The position numbers and the translations under genes were made by a program. Below the pieces are notes generated by a model. The model saw only the letters and a program-made list of their open reading frames with translations, had not been told where the DNA came from and did not search any database. Of a DNA stretch of 45,635 nt, positions 26,001 through 33,451 are shown piece by piece. The stretch spans positions 1-45,635 of the forward strand of contig CAMDKD010000022.1 in NCBI GenBank assembly GCA_945901125.1, read 5' to 3'. The DNA is from Bordetella parapertussis. GTDB taxonomy: Bacteria; Pseudomonadota; Gammaproteobacteria; Burkholderiales; Burkholderiaceae_C. Position 1 is the first letter of the stretch, and each line of letters opens with the position of its first letter.

Positions 26001-26969
26001 CTCAGGTGCAGACGCATCGAGTTTGCCGTCAATCTTGGTGTTGCCGGTTTTCATGCCGCTGACCAGCACAATTTTTCCGCCCTGCTTGCGCACGGTTCGC
26101 GCTTGTATGACGCCGGTATTGTTCACCGCACTGCGCAGCAAACTGCCTTGTGCACCAGCCTTTAACAGCACCTGGCCTGCATCGGCGCGAATGACGCCAC
26201 CGTTCTCAGACATGGCGTCCAGCAGGCTTTCATAAACCTGTAAGCCCAGCAACTGGTTGTTGTTGAATTGCAAATCCACCGCGCTGCCAGCGCCCATGGC
26301 CACCGTACCGGCGGGAGCATTGATCTCGCCTTGGTTGCTCAGCCGGTGCCCTAGCAAAGTCACGTAGCCGCCGTCTGAGGCATTCAACAGCCCTGAGTTG
26401 GTGACCGCAGCAGTGCTGTTGCCGCTGAACCTTTGTGTGCCCGTCAAACTGCCCGGGTTGGCTGTGTCCAGCGTGGTTGCCACCAGCCCGCCCACATTCA
26501 CTTGCGCGTTTTTCCCGAAAACGATGCCGTTAGGGTTGATCAACCAGACCTGTCCGTTGGCATTGATATTTCCCTGAATACTGCTGCCTTGGCTGCCGAG
26601 AATGCGGTTGATCGCCAGTGAGGACGCATCAGGCTGAACAAAATTCACCCGCTCTTTCTCGCCGACATTGAAACTTTGCCAATTGATGGAAACCTGAGGT
26701 GTGCTTTGCTTGATGGTGGTAGTGGTTGCGCCAGAAGCGCCGGTCTGGTTGATTTGCGCTTGCCCCTTGACCACTTGCCCGCCAGTGGGTTCAGCCAGCA
26801 CCTGGGCAACTGCCATGACCACCAGGGAAAGTGCCAGTATTTTTTTCAGATAGACAGGTGAGTTATCAGACTTTCTTGTCTTCTTTGAACCTGCAAAAAT
26901 CTGCTCACCGGTCACACTTGCGGAAAGTTTTCGTGTAAGCAGATTGTCAGTTGATTCAGCTTTTGGCAT
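23007..26969 (-). CDS. Filamentous-haemagglutinin-like TpsA exoprotein with GLUG and MBG/YDG repeats
   Basis: 1320 residues. Extended signal peptide: a roughly 40-residue polar lead, then a hydrophobic core, cleaved near VLA-EP (59/60). Residues about 62-200 form the TPS secretion domain with NPNG (145-148) in QVWLINPNGIVFG. Middle: beta-helix and GLUG-type motifs (GGLVG). Residues 967-1236: three 90-residue MBG/YDG repeats. The tail has two Cys 17 residues apart. The start is the ATG at 26969 with AGGAG six bases upstream; an in-frame TTG five codons earlier overlaps that SD. No TpsB transporter is in the window. Large adhesin-like surface protein; ligand unknown. Confidence 0.9.
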   Translation of the reverse strand: MPKAESTDNLLTRKLSASVTGEQIFAGSKKTRKSDNSPVYLKKILALSLVVMAVAQVLAEPTGGQVVKGQAQINQTGASGATTTTIKQSTPQVSINWQSFNVGEKERVNFVQPDASSLAINRILGSQGSSIQGNINANGQVWLINPNGIVFGKNAQVNVGGLVATTLDTANPGSLTGTQRFSGNSTAAVTNSGLLNASDGGYVTLLGHRLSNQGEINAPAGTVAMGAGSAVDLQFNNNQLLGLQVYESLLDAMSENGGVIRADAGQVLLKAGAQGSLLRSAVNNTGVIQARTVRKQGGKIVLVSGMKTGNTKIDGKLDASAPETGDGGFIETSGHTVQLADTANISTKSAQGKTGEWLIDPDDFVVAASGGNITGANLGNMLNSTSVIIETTNGPATLNYANSGAAINGNGDIQINDRVAWSSNNMLTLKAYRNININAPISASGVNGNLQLYYGQGSTYGVINGVTASYKINAPVSLQSGYTFSTQLGSSGPTYNYWVITSLGSWEDFKITSSATNSLQAMARTTNLNNYYALGADIDANSTAVWNSGKGFTPIGNRSNSFNGKFEGLGHKIDGLYINNNTRKYLGLFGSTGLDSVISNLQLTNINVTGNQEGIGGLVGQGLGNIFNVKIDGNVTGNLFVGGLVGLIPSMAGASGAINNSSFSGHVTGRQGIGGIAGHIDQYASVNFSSFNGQLTGTQDMGGLVGINFGTVQNNYATTTFSSLGAGFNTVGGLVGLNSGTLKNSYANVNMDSPVGFDLGGLAGQNLNGGVISDNYAMGSIKGHDTIGGITASSDGDVHHNFVQMNLQAYAPSASADPLTSPSWLGSFYENYYDRSKNPTQSYGTEGLSANQMLHASNFTGFDFTNTWFIYEGKTTPLLRSFLTPLNVTVSVSGSKTYDGTTACVSITCQYTLDTASLIAGKQLLGTGLISLSSKNAGAVKGDLDLYSDQQGYLINTTYTGLANINKADLTVTASQATKTYDGTLNAPGTGSVGDIAGAGAGETVKRKGKQVYLDKNAGNNKTVRASGVTIKDTGGADVSANYNINYVDNTSSVIDKADLTVTATQTTKTYDGTTNAPGTGSVGDIAGAGAGESVKTAGSQAYVDKNAGNNKTVRASGVTIKDSGNADVSDNYNINYVDNTSSVINKADLTVTATQTSKTYDGTTNAPGTGSVGVIAGAGAGESVNTAGSQAYLDKNAGSDKTVRASGVTIKDSGNADVSANYNINYVDNITSSIESILVGNDVPQPSLLVAQPLHTAFDPKSVFYVQPDLNASAINPSLVVPAALQKSIILKKKLPTECINTVDMKDQKPNASVKTCSE
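23262..24071 (-). repeat. Three tandem 270-bp MBG/YDG repeats inside the TpsA gene
   Basis: Each unit begins KADLTVTA and includes KTYDGT, GTGSVG, IAGAGAGE, DKNAG and NYNINYVDN; spacing is exactly 270 bp (unit starts at 24071, 23801, 23531). The units are very similar at DNA level, so recombination could change the copy number. Units 2 and 3 are closest to each other; unit 1 differs most (KRKGKQ instead of TAGSQ). Confidence 0.92.
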
Positions 26970-27136
26970 ATCAGACTCCTGCAAAGTTAAGTAGGTGATT
27001 CACACTTTAAAGCACAATTTAGTTTTTTAGATGTAATTAATTTAAATTTTTTTAATTCTTAGTAATTAATTTAAGCTTGAATATTAATCATAATTGAATA
27101 TGAATAAGTTTTTAATAAATTGGCATCGCAGGTCGA

Positions 27137-27163
27137 TTAGCACTCATACAGCAAGAGTGCTAA
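27137..27163 (+). promoter_or_regulatory. CIRCE operator (HrcA binding site) upstream of rpoH
   Basis: TTAGCACTC (27137-27145), nine bases, GAGTGCTAA (27155-27163): a perfect match to the classical CIRCE consensus. It lies 37 bp before the rpoH ATG. The left arm contains TTAGCA and the right arm runs into TAAAAT (27161-27166); with 18 bp between, these may be the -35 and -10 boxes, so bound HrcA would block RNA polymerase. HrcA is encoded in the same window at 3072-4073. Confidence 0.95.
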
Positions 27164-27170
27164 AATGGCT

Positions 27171-27192
27171 CTTGTCGCTCTTACGACAAGGA
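27171..27192 (+). promoter_or_regulatory. Hairpin overlapping the rpoH Shine-Dalgarno (possible RNA thermometer)
   Basis: CTTGTCG (27171-27177) pairs perfectly with CGACAAG (27184-27190) across the six-base loop CTCTTA. The SD AAGGA (27188-27192) begins inside the 3' arm and ends seven bases before the ATG. At low temperature the stem would hide half of the SD. If transcription begins at about 27172-27174, as the TAAAAT box suggests, the 5' arm would be at the very tip of the mRNA and the stem shorter. Structure is seen; thermosensing is inferred. Confidence 0.5.
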
Positions 27193-27199
27193 AAAACAC

Positions 27200-28144
27200 A
27201 TGAGTTCTCTTGCAGTTTCGGTCCCTTTCAATGCCTCTTTGGCCGCCAATCCCTGGGCGGTTTTGCCGCCTTTGGGCAACCTGGATGCTTATATTTCTGC
27301 GGTCAATCGCCTGCCCATGCTGACGCTTGAACAAGAGCAGGAATTCGCCAAGAAGTTGAAAGAAAACAATGACTTGGAAGCAGCCAGTAAACTTATTTTG
27401 TCGCATTTGCGACTGGTTGTATCTATTTCACGACAATATGCCGGTTATGGCTTGCCACATGCCGATTTGATTCAAGAAGGCAACGTGGGTTTGATGAAAG
27501 CAGTCAAGCGCTTTGACCCTGAACACGGTGTGCGTCTGGTCAGTTACGCCATGCATTGGATCAAGGCAGAGATACACGAATACATCATCAAAAACTGGCG
27601 CATGGTCAAGCTGGCCACGACCAAAGCACAGCGCAAACTGTTTTTCAATCTTCGCTCCATGAAGCAGGGTTTCCGTGCTGATGCAGGTGAAGACCACGAT
27701 GCCGCTTTAAAGAACACTTTGAGCGAAACACAAATTGACAGCGTTGCCAAACAACTCAATGTCAAACGCGAAGAAGTCAAGGAAATGGAAGCGCGCATGG
27801 CCGGCGGCGATGTGCTGTTAGACCCTACTTCCGGCGATGATGGCGAAGAAGCTTTCGGCCCTATCGCCTACCTGGCCGATACCCACCACGAACCTACCGC
27901 CATGATTGAAGCGCATCAGCGCGACATGTTGTCCAGTGACGGCATCACACAAGCCTTGGCGGTGCTCGACGATCGCAGCCGACGTATTGTGGAAGAGCGC
28001 TGGCTCAAGGTGAACGACGACAACTCCGGCGGCATGACGCTGCACGAACTCGCCGCTGAATACGGCGTCAGTGCAGAACGCATACGCCAGATTGAAGTGG
28101 CTGCCATGAAAAAAATGAAAGCCGCTTTGATTGAATACGCGTGA
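27200..28144 (+). CDS. rpoH: RNA polymerase sigma-32 factor
   Basis: 314 residues. Heat-shock sigma factor. Region 2 DLIQEGNVGLMKAVKRFD (from 89) and HWIKAEIHEYIIKNWRMVK; the RpoH box QRKLFFNLR at 144-152 identifies it as sigma-32 and not another sigma-70 relative. Region 4 ends with YGVSAERIRQIEVAAMKKMK. Controlled, by inspection, through a CIRCE operator and perhaps a SD-masking hairpin just upstream. It stands alone, followed by a terminator shared with the convergent Sco gene. Confidence 0.96.
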   Translation: MSSLAVSVPFNASLAANPWAVLPPLGNLDAYISAVNRLPMLTLEQEQEFAKKLKENNDLEAASKLILSHLRLVVSISRQYAGYGLPHADLIQEGNVGLMKAVKRFDPEHGVRLVSYAMHWIKAEIHEYIIKNWRMVKLATTKAQRKLFFNLRSMKQGFRADAGEDHDAALKNTLSETQIDSVAKQLNVKREEVKEMEARMAGGDVLLDPTSGDDGEEAFGPIAYLADTHHEPTAMIEAHQRDMLSSDGITQALAVLDDRSRRIVEERWLKVNDDNSGGMTLHELAAEYGVSAERIRQIEVAAMKKMKAALIEYA

Positions 28145-28164
28145 TTTAATTCACGCTTAGCGTC

Positions 28165-28201
28165 ACCGCTTGCAAGCTTCAAAGCCTCAAGCGGTTTTTT
28201 T
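28165..28201. terminator. Rho-independent terminator between rpoH and the Sco gene
   Basis: ACCGCTTG (28165-28172) / CAAGCGGT (28188-28195) with a 15-nt loop, then seven T. It ends rpoH; the convergent Sco gene's stop codon (28200-28202) lies in the T-run, so there is almost no spare sequence. Confidence 0.85.
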
Positions 28202-28778
28202 ATTTCAGCAACTGCGCAATATCAGCCGCCATGGCTGCCGGCCCCAAACCATAACGGGCGTACAAGCGCAACCGGCCACTGGTGTCGTACACATAAGTGC
28301 CTGCACTGTGGTCCATGGTGTAAAAGTCACCAGTGCTTGAAGCCACTTTTTTGTAATAAATCTTGAAACTTTTAGCCAGCGCTGGCAAGTCTGAGACAGA
28401 CGGGATCAAGGCCAGAAAAGACGGATCGAAATTGGCCATATAGGCTTTGAGTAATTCGGGCGTGTCTCTTTCAGGGTCGAGCGTGATGAAAACGGCTTGC
28501 AGCAAATCGCCCTTGTCAGCCAAGGCCTTCTTGACTTGCACCCATTCGCTCAAAGTCGTTGGGCAAAAATCCGGGCATTGGGTGTAGCCAAAAAAAACCA
28601 CGACCACCTTGCCTTTGAAATCTGCCAGTGTGCGTTTTTGACCATTCTGATCCGGCAACTCAAAGCCCAGAGCGTAATCAGCGCCGGTCAAATCAATCGC
28701 TTTGAAAACGGGTTTGTCCGGTGTGCAAGCCATCAATACACCCAAGAACAAATACAAACACAAACGCCAAAAAATCAT
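28200..28778 (-). CDS. SCO1/SenC family copper chaperone lipoprotein
   Basis: 192 residues. Delivers copper to, or reduces, the CuA site of cytochrome oxidase. Lipobox LMAC (Cys18); thioredoxin fold with copper ligands Cys68 and Cys72 (CPDFC) and His157 (MDHSAG). ATG at 28778 has GGGAAG about eight bases before it; a TTG at 28784 overlapping the ctaB stop is the alternative. Last gene of the assembly block SURF1 - Sco-like - ctaA - ctaB - Sco. Confidence 0.93.
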   Translation of the reverse strand: MIFWRLCLYLFLGVLMACTPDKPVFKAIDLTGADYALGFELPDQNGQKRTLADFKGKVVVVFFGYTQCPDFCPTTLSEWVQVKKALADKGDLLQAVFITLDPERDTPELLKAYMANFDPSFLALIPSVSDLPALAKSFKIYYKKVASSTGDFYTMDHSAGTYVYDTSGRLRLYARYGLGPAAMAADIAQLLK

Positions 28779-28780
28779 TT

Positions 28781-29680
28781 TCAACTTCCCGGTATGTAAT
28801 GGTCGATCAGGAATGCGGCAAACAACAGACTCAGATGAACCAATGAAAACTTGAATGTCTTGCGCGCGAGCTCATCTGAATACTGACGCCACAAGGCCCA
28901 ACCGTACCAACAGAACATCAGACTCAAAATCAAAGCGCTGACCAGGTAAAACCAGCCGCTCATGCGGTAAACAAAAGGCATGAGACAAGCTGCCAGCAAC
29001 ACAATGGTGTAGAGCAATATTTGCAGCCGCGTGAACTCATTACCGTGCGTGACCGGCAGCATGGGCAAGCCCGATTTGCGGTAATCCTCGACCCGGTAAA
29101 GCGCCAGCGCCCAGAAATGCGGCGGCGTCCACAGGAAAATAATCAAGAACAAAATCAGTGCTTCAGGCCCCACCTCGCCGGTCATGGCGGCCCAACCCAG
29201 CACCGGCGGCATCGCGCCTGAAGCGCCGCCTATGACGATGTTTTGCGGGGTCAAGGGCTTGAGAATCACGGTGTAAATCACGGCGTAGCCAACAAAGGTG
29301 GCAAAGGTCAGCCACATGGTCAAAGGGTTGACCCAGATATACAAAATCACAGAACCCAACACACACAAGACAGCAGAGAAAAGCAAGGTGTCGCGGTCTG
29401 TGAGTTCACCTTTGGCTGTCGGACGCCAGGCGGTGCGCTTCATGCGCGCGTCAATCGCTTGCTCGACGATGCAGTTGAATGCTGCCGCAGCACCAGAGAC
29501 CAGCCAGATACCCAAGCAGGCAATCGCGGCGAGCTTGATATCGGCCAGGCCGGGCACACCGGGCACAGCCAGCACCATGCCGATAAGGGCACAAAACACA
29601 ATCAGCTGAATCACCCTGGGTTTGGTCAAGGCATTGAACTGCTGCCAACGCAAGGGCATGAACTCGGAAAGCTTTTTCAT
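28781..29680 (-). CDS. ctaB: Protohaem IX farnesyltransferase (haem O synthase)
   Basis: 299 residues, nine or so membrane helices, UbiA superfamily. Prenylates haem B to haem O, the step before CtaA. The prenyl-diphosphate motif is seen as NCIVEQAIDARMKRT, and a second as YRVEDYRKSGLPMLPV. The ATG at 29680 overlaps the ctaA stop (ATGA); the open frame extends upstream inside ctaA without family similarity, so the shorter start is right. Also called cyoE/cox10. Confidence 0.95.
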   Translation of the reverse strand: MKKLSEFMPLRWQQFNALTKPRVIQLIVFCALIGMVLAVPGVPGLADIKLAAIACLGIWLVSGAAAAFNCIVEQAIDARMKRTAWRPTAKGELTDRDTLLFSAVLCVLGSVILYIWVNPLTMWLTFATFVGYAVIYTVILKPLTPQNIVIGGASGAMPPVLGWAAMTGEVGPEALILFLIIFLWTPPHFWALALYRVEDYRKSGLPMLPVTHGNEFTRLQILLYTIVLLAACLMPFVYRMSGWFYLVSALILSLMFCWYGWALWRQYSDELARKTFKFSLVHLSLLFAAFLIDHYIPGS

Positions 29681-30810
29681 AGCATGTGTCTGTTGAAGGT
29701 AGCCGCAATGCGATCGGAACGGCGCGCCCGGGTGGATGCCAGCGTCCATGTCAAAACCAACAATAAAGCTGCGGCTGAGCCCGTATGCAACAAGGCCGCC
29801 AACATCGGCCAGCCCAACACTGCGTTTGATATACCGGTGACAAACTGCAGGAACAACAAAGCTGACAACAGACGTGCCGGATTCTTCAAACCTGCCTGAA
29901 ACCAACCGGCAGCAACCAGCAGCAATAAAAGCGCGGGCAAAACAGCGTGCCAACGGTGCACCATGTGTATAGCTGTCAAAGCTTGGAAAGGCAAAGCCTG
30001 TCCGTCTGCATCCAGGCCCAGGCCGCGCCATAACTCGAAGGCCTTGTCCATGTTCATGTCAGGCCACCAACTGTTCTGGCACATCGGATAGGTGTCACAG
30101 GCCAGCACCGCGTAGTTGCTACTGACCCAGGCGCCCAAACCTGTTTGAATCAAAACGCTGATAAAACAGACCAAAGTCAGCACATACAACCAGACCGGTA
30201 TCGCTTGTTGGGTAGCGAGGTTGCCAGCATGGCGTTGACGAACAAGTTGCACCATCAACAGCACTAACAACAGCATGCCTCCCAGTAAATGCAGCGTGAC
30301 AATCAAGGGAAACAATTTCATGGTCACTGTCAGCGCACCGAATGCCCCTTGCACACAAACCCAAACCAGCGTCAACGATGGCCACACCCACAGGCTGCGC
30401 TCGGTGCGCCAGGTGAAAGCCGCCAGCGTCAGTATCAAAATGCCCACCAGCATGGCCATATACCTGTGAATCATTTCTATCCAGGCTTTTTTCAAAGTGA
30501 CAGGACCTGTAGGCATGGCTGATTGCGCTGTAGCAATGGCTTGGCTTGCACCCACCGGGCTGGCGTGCCCGTAGCAGCCTGGCCAATCCGGGCAGCCCAG
30601 GCCGGAATCTGTCAACCGCGTGAAGGCACCGAACAGCACCAGATCAAAAGTCAGAAACAAGGTGATCAGCGTCAGGTGGCGCATGCGATGCGCAACCTGA
30701 GTGTGTCTGTTTTTCATCCAGACCCAGCTCAACGGGGCAATGGCTAACAAAACTGCGAGCGCAAGCAGCTGCAGCAAAGGGGCGATGTTGAACAAACTGA
30801 CTTCATTCAT
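29677..30810 (-). CDS. ctaA: Haem A synthase, COX15/CtaA family
   Basis: 377 residues, eight predicted membrane helices. Oxidises haem O to haem A for the oxidase. Family pattern GAFTRLTDSGLGCPDWPGCYG near residue 60; haem-ligand histidines in MIHRYMAM, TLHLLGG and HMVHRWHA; a cysteine pair in the second half (ACDTYPMCQ). Starts on an ATGA overlap with the Sco-like gene and ends on one with ctaB, so the three are coupled. Confidence 0.94.
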   Translation of the reverse strand: MNEVSLFNIAPLLQLLALAVLLAIAPLSWVWMKNRHTQVAHRMRHLTLITLFLTFDLVLFGAFTRLTDSGLGCPDWPGCYGHASPVGASQAIATAQSAMPTGPVTLKKAWIEMIHRYMAMLVGILILTLAAFTWRTERSLWVWPSLTLVWVCVQGAFGALTVTMKLFPLIVTLHLLGGMLLLVLLMVQLVRQRHAGNLATQQAIPVWLYVLTLVCFISVLIQTGLGAWVSSNYAVLACDTYPMCQNSWWPDMNMDKAFELWRGLGLDADGQALPFQALTAIHMVHRWHAVLPALLLLLVAAGWFQAGLKNPARLLSALLFLQFVTGISNAVLGWPMLAALLHTGSAAALLLVLTWTLASTRARRSDRIAATFNRHML

Positions 30811-31511
30811 ATGGGTTCACGACCTGGCAGGTCCCATGAGACTGCAGCGCGCAGTAACCGCTCCAAGTCTTTTTTCAACAAAGCGGCTTGATCCATGGTC
30901 AATCGGGCCGGGAAACGCATCATCCAATCACCACGGGGATCGACCAGGTACAAATGCTCATTCAAGGCATGTCCGGGCGCAGGATACAGCCAATTGGCTA
31001 ATTGCTTTTGCGGTATCCGGACAATCACAGCACCCACCATGCCGGATTGCAATGCGGCATCGACTGGCTCGTCATCGGTTATCAGCCAAACCCAATCGGT
31101 ACGGTCTTTTTCACGGCCCAGAGAAGCTCGGATTTGCCGTTGATACAACAAGGTGTTCTGGCAATCAGTGGTGCAAGAGCCTGAGGAGACACTGATCAAC
31201 AGCCATTGGCCTTTGAGGCTTTGCATGTCTATGGTCTTGCCGTCCAGCGTGGTGACCGGGATAGCAGGAAGGGCTTTGACGGGCTGAATCAGTTCGCCAA
31301 AATTGCGTGAAGACTGCGGTCTGATGACGTAAAAAGTGAGGTAAGAAGCTATCACTGGTGCAGCACACACCAGCATAACAAGCAACATACGCAGTCGACC
31401 GCCGGCAGTTCGGCGCGCGTCACCGTCTGCCACCGCGACCGGATCGGGCAGGTCGTACACCGTCAAGCCCAGCGCTTGCGGTTTATGTTGTTCTTGATTG
31501 TTTTCTTGCAT
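30807..31511 (-). CDS. Membrane-anchored Sco-like/thioredoxin-fold oxidase assembly protein
   Basis: 234 residues. A cytoplasmic N-terminus of about 40 residues, one membrane helix (about 41-63), then a periplasmic thioredoxin-like domain with Cys113-x3-Cys117 (SCTTDC) and LYLVDPRGDWMMRFP. This is the conserved extra gene between SURF1 and CtaA in beta-proteobacterial cox clusters; probably assists copper or thiol handling, function not proven. Its start overlaps the SURF1 3' end by 29 bp; its stop overlaps the ctaA ATG. Confidence 0.82.
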   Translation of the reverse strand: MQENNQEQHKPQALGLTVYDLPDPVAVADGDARRTAGGRLRMLLVMLVCAAPVIASYLTFYVIRPQSSRNFGELIQPVKALPAIPVTTLDGKTIDMQSLKGQWLLISVSSGSCTTDCQNTLLYQRQIRASLGREKDRTDWVWLITDDEPVDAALQSGMVGAVIVRIPQKQLANWLYPAPGHALNEHLYLVDPRGDWMMRFPARLTMDQAALLKKDLERLLRAAVSWDLPGREPI

Positions 31512-32259
31512 GACGCAGAGGCCCTATCCATTGAAACCATACATACAACAGCGTTACTAAAGCGCTCAGGCTGAACCATTGGAAGGCATAAGCCATGTTT
31601 TTTTCCGAACCCACACCCACCAAGAACCAGTCACGACGCAAACCTTCACTGTCTGCGTCAGTCTGTATCACCAAGCCGGTGACCTTGTCACTGACCATGG
31701 CTTGCATTTGCGACAAATCCAGATTCGCTTGAATTTTCAATCCTGATGAACCAGCCGGACTCTCTGCTTTTTTCAACTCCACCATCTGCGACAGCCCGGT
31801 AGCAATTCTGCCAGTGATGGCCGTTTCGGACTGTGGAGTCATCACGGGCGCTGCCTTGGCTGCGTCCCTGGCGTCCCGCACCACCCAACCGCGCTGTACC
31901 CAGACCACTTGACCTGGCGCCCAGCGCAAAGGCGTCATCACCCAAAAACCGGATTGACCGTGGTGTACCCGGTTGTCCAGATATACCGTCTTATCTGACA
32001 ACCACTGACCCTCAAGAGTCACGCGCCTATGGGTTTGCTGCCACAGGCTAGAGTCCTGCAACAAATCCTGCGCCCGCAACGGCGTCAGAGCAGTTTGCGC
32101 TTCAACAGCTAGTTGCAAAGCGCGTTTTTCTTCTGCTCTGGACAATTGCCAAAATCCCAGTCGTGCAGTCAAAGCCGCTGACAATACCGCCGCCAGAAAA
32201 ATCAGCCAAGCTTGCCGAAACCTCGGTTTACCGGATAAGAAAGCAGGGGTTGAATTCAC
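31483..32259 (-). CDS. SURF1 family cytochrome oxidase assembly protein
   Basis: 258 residues. Two membrane helices at the ends with a periplasmic domain between, the SURF1 layout. Motifs: LGFWQLSRAEEK, the GQSGFWVMTPLRW region, VWVQRGWV, and C-terminal AYAFQWFSLSALVTLLYVWF. Helps insert haem A in subunit I. GTG start at 32259 is the only usable start; no in-frame ATG precedes the first helix. Only 15 bp separate it from the divergent DUF2909 gene. Confidence 0.9.
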   Translation of the reverse strand: MNSTPAFLSGKPRFRQAWLIFLAAVLSAALTARLGFWQLSRAEEKRALQLAVEAQTALTPLRAQDLLQDSSLWQQTHRRVTLEGQWLSDKTVYLDNRVHHGQSGFWVMTPLRWAPGQVVWVQRGWVVRDARDAAKAAPVMTPQSETAITGRIATGLSQMVELKKAESPAGSSGLKIQANLDLSQMQAMVSDKVTGLVIQTDADSEGLRRDWFLVGVGSEKNMAYAFQWFSLSALVTLLYVWFQWIGPLRHARKQSRTT

Positions 32260-32274
32260 TGGATAATCGGAGTT

Positions 32275-32499
32275 ATGAACATACTAATTGCAGTTGCATT
32301 TCTAGGCATATTAGCGGCCTTATCCACCGCATTTTTTTTCATGATGAGGGGTGACGCTGAAGGCGCGCCCAAGTCAAGCCGCATGATGCGGGCGCTGGCT
32401 TTCAGGGTAGGTATTTCCATCGTCTTATTCCTTTGCATTTTGATATCCTGGAAGATGGGTTGGCTGCAGCCCACCGGTATTCCTTTGACCCCGAACTGA
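32275..32499 (+). CDS. DUF2909 twin-transmembrane protein
   Basis: 74 residues, two membrane helices separated by a short polar loop (RGDAEGAPKSSRMMRALAFR). CGGAG lies just upstream of the ATG. This family is commonly found in beta- and gamma-proteobacterial oxidase clusters. It is transcribed opposite to every other cox gene here and sits between the SURF1 block and subunit III. Role unknown. Confidence 0.88.
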   Translation: MNILIAVAFLGILAALSTAFFFMMRGDAEGAPKSSRMMRALAFRVGISIVLFLCILISWKMGWLQPTGIPLTPN

Positions 32500-32518
32500 A
32501 CAAGATAGCCATTCAAAG

Positions 32519-32545
32519 AAAAAGGCCGCTGTCGCGGCCCTTTTT
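32519..32545. terminator. Bidirectional terminator between DUF2909 and cox subunit III genes
   Basis: GGCCGC (32524-32529) / GCGGCC (32534-32539) around TGTC, with A-run on the left and T-run on the right, so it serves both converging genes. Confidence 0.85.
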
Positions 32546-32558
32546 CATGCGACTCGGT

Positions 32559-33440
32559 TCAGAGCCAGTAGACCAGGATGTACAAGCCCAGCCAGACCAC
32601 ATCCACAAAATGCCAGTACCAGGCTGCACCTTCAAATCCGAAATGGTGATCAGCAGTGAAATGCCCTTTTTGCAAACGCAATGTAATGAAAAACAGCATC
32701 AGCATGCCGATAAACACGTGAAATCCGTGAAAACCGGTCAGCATGTAGAAGGTAGAACCGTAGACGCCTGAGGTCAATTTCAGATTCATCTCTTGGTAAG
32801 CATGGAAATATTCATATCCCTGAACTCCCAAAAATACAAGACCTAACAATACAGTCAGCCACATGAATTGAATGGTTTTGGCACGCTGGTTTTCCAACAA
32901 GGCGTGATGCGCAATGGTCAGTGTCACTCCTGAAGACAACAACAATGCGGTGTTGATAGTCGGCAACCAGAATGGGGTCATGGTCTGGAATGGCTCGATG
33001 ATGCCAGCAGGAGATGCGGTCATGCCTGCCGCGATGGTGGGCCAGACCGCTTTAAATCCTGGCCACAACAGTGCGTTTTCACTGCCCCCGAGCGCGGGCA
33101 CTGAATGCACCCTCGCCCACCACAGGGCAGAGAAAAATGCGCCAAAGAACATCACTTCAGAGAAGATGAACCAACTCATGCTCCAACGAAAAGAGAGTTC
33201 AACTTTGCGGCCGTAGTGTCCGGATTCGCTCTCGGAAATCGATTCGCTGAACCATTGAAACAATACGGTTAACCAAATGGCTAAGCCTAGAAGCAAGGAA
33301 TACTTACCCCAGCTGACATCATTGACCCACTGGCTGGCACCAAAAATAACAAAAAATAAACCCAATGCAGCCACCGCCGGATGGCGGGAAGGCTCAGGGA
33401 CAAAGTAATAAGGCTTGATGCCATGGGATGTGCTGCTCAT
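32559..33440 (-). CDS. ctaE: Cytochrome c oxidase subunit III
   Basis: 293 residues, seven membrane helices. Opening GIKPYYFVPEPSRHP; WFIFSEVMFFGAFFSALWW in the middle and FYMLTGFHGFHVFIG, then AWYWHFVDVVWL near the C-terminus, all typical of CoxC/CtaE. Inner-membrane structural subunit that stabilises proton uptake. Last gene of the structural block coxB-coxA-small protein-cox11-DUF2970-ctaE. Confidence 0.96.
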   Translation of the reverse strand: MSSTSHGIKPYYFVPEPSRHPAVAALGLFFVIFGASQWVNDVSWGKYSLLLGLAIWLTVLFQWFSESISESESGHYGRKVELSFRWSMSWFIFSEVMFFGAFFSALWWARVHSVPALGGSENALLWPGFKAVWPTIAAGMTASPAGIIEPFQTMTPFWLPTINTALLLSSGVTLTIAHHALLENQRAKTIQFMWLTVLLGLVFLGVQGYEYFHAYQEMNLKLTSGVYGSTFYMLTGFHGFHVFIGMLMLFFITLRLQKGHFTADHHFGFEGAAWYWHFVDVVWLGLYILVYWL

Positions 33441-33451
33441 CTCGACTCCTT

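Noticed and set aside
29681..30031. Upstream extension of the ctaB frame
   Set aside because: Lies inside ctaA in another frame and has no prenyltransferase similarity; ATGA overlap gives the normal start.
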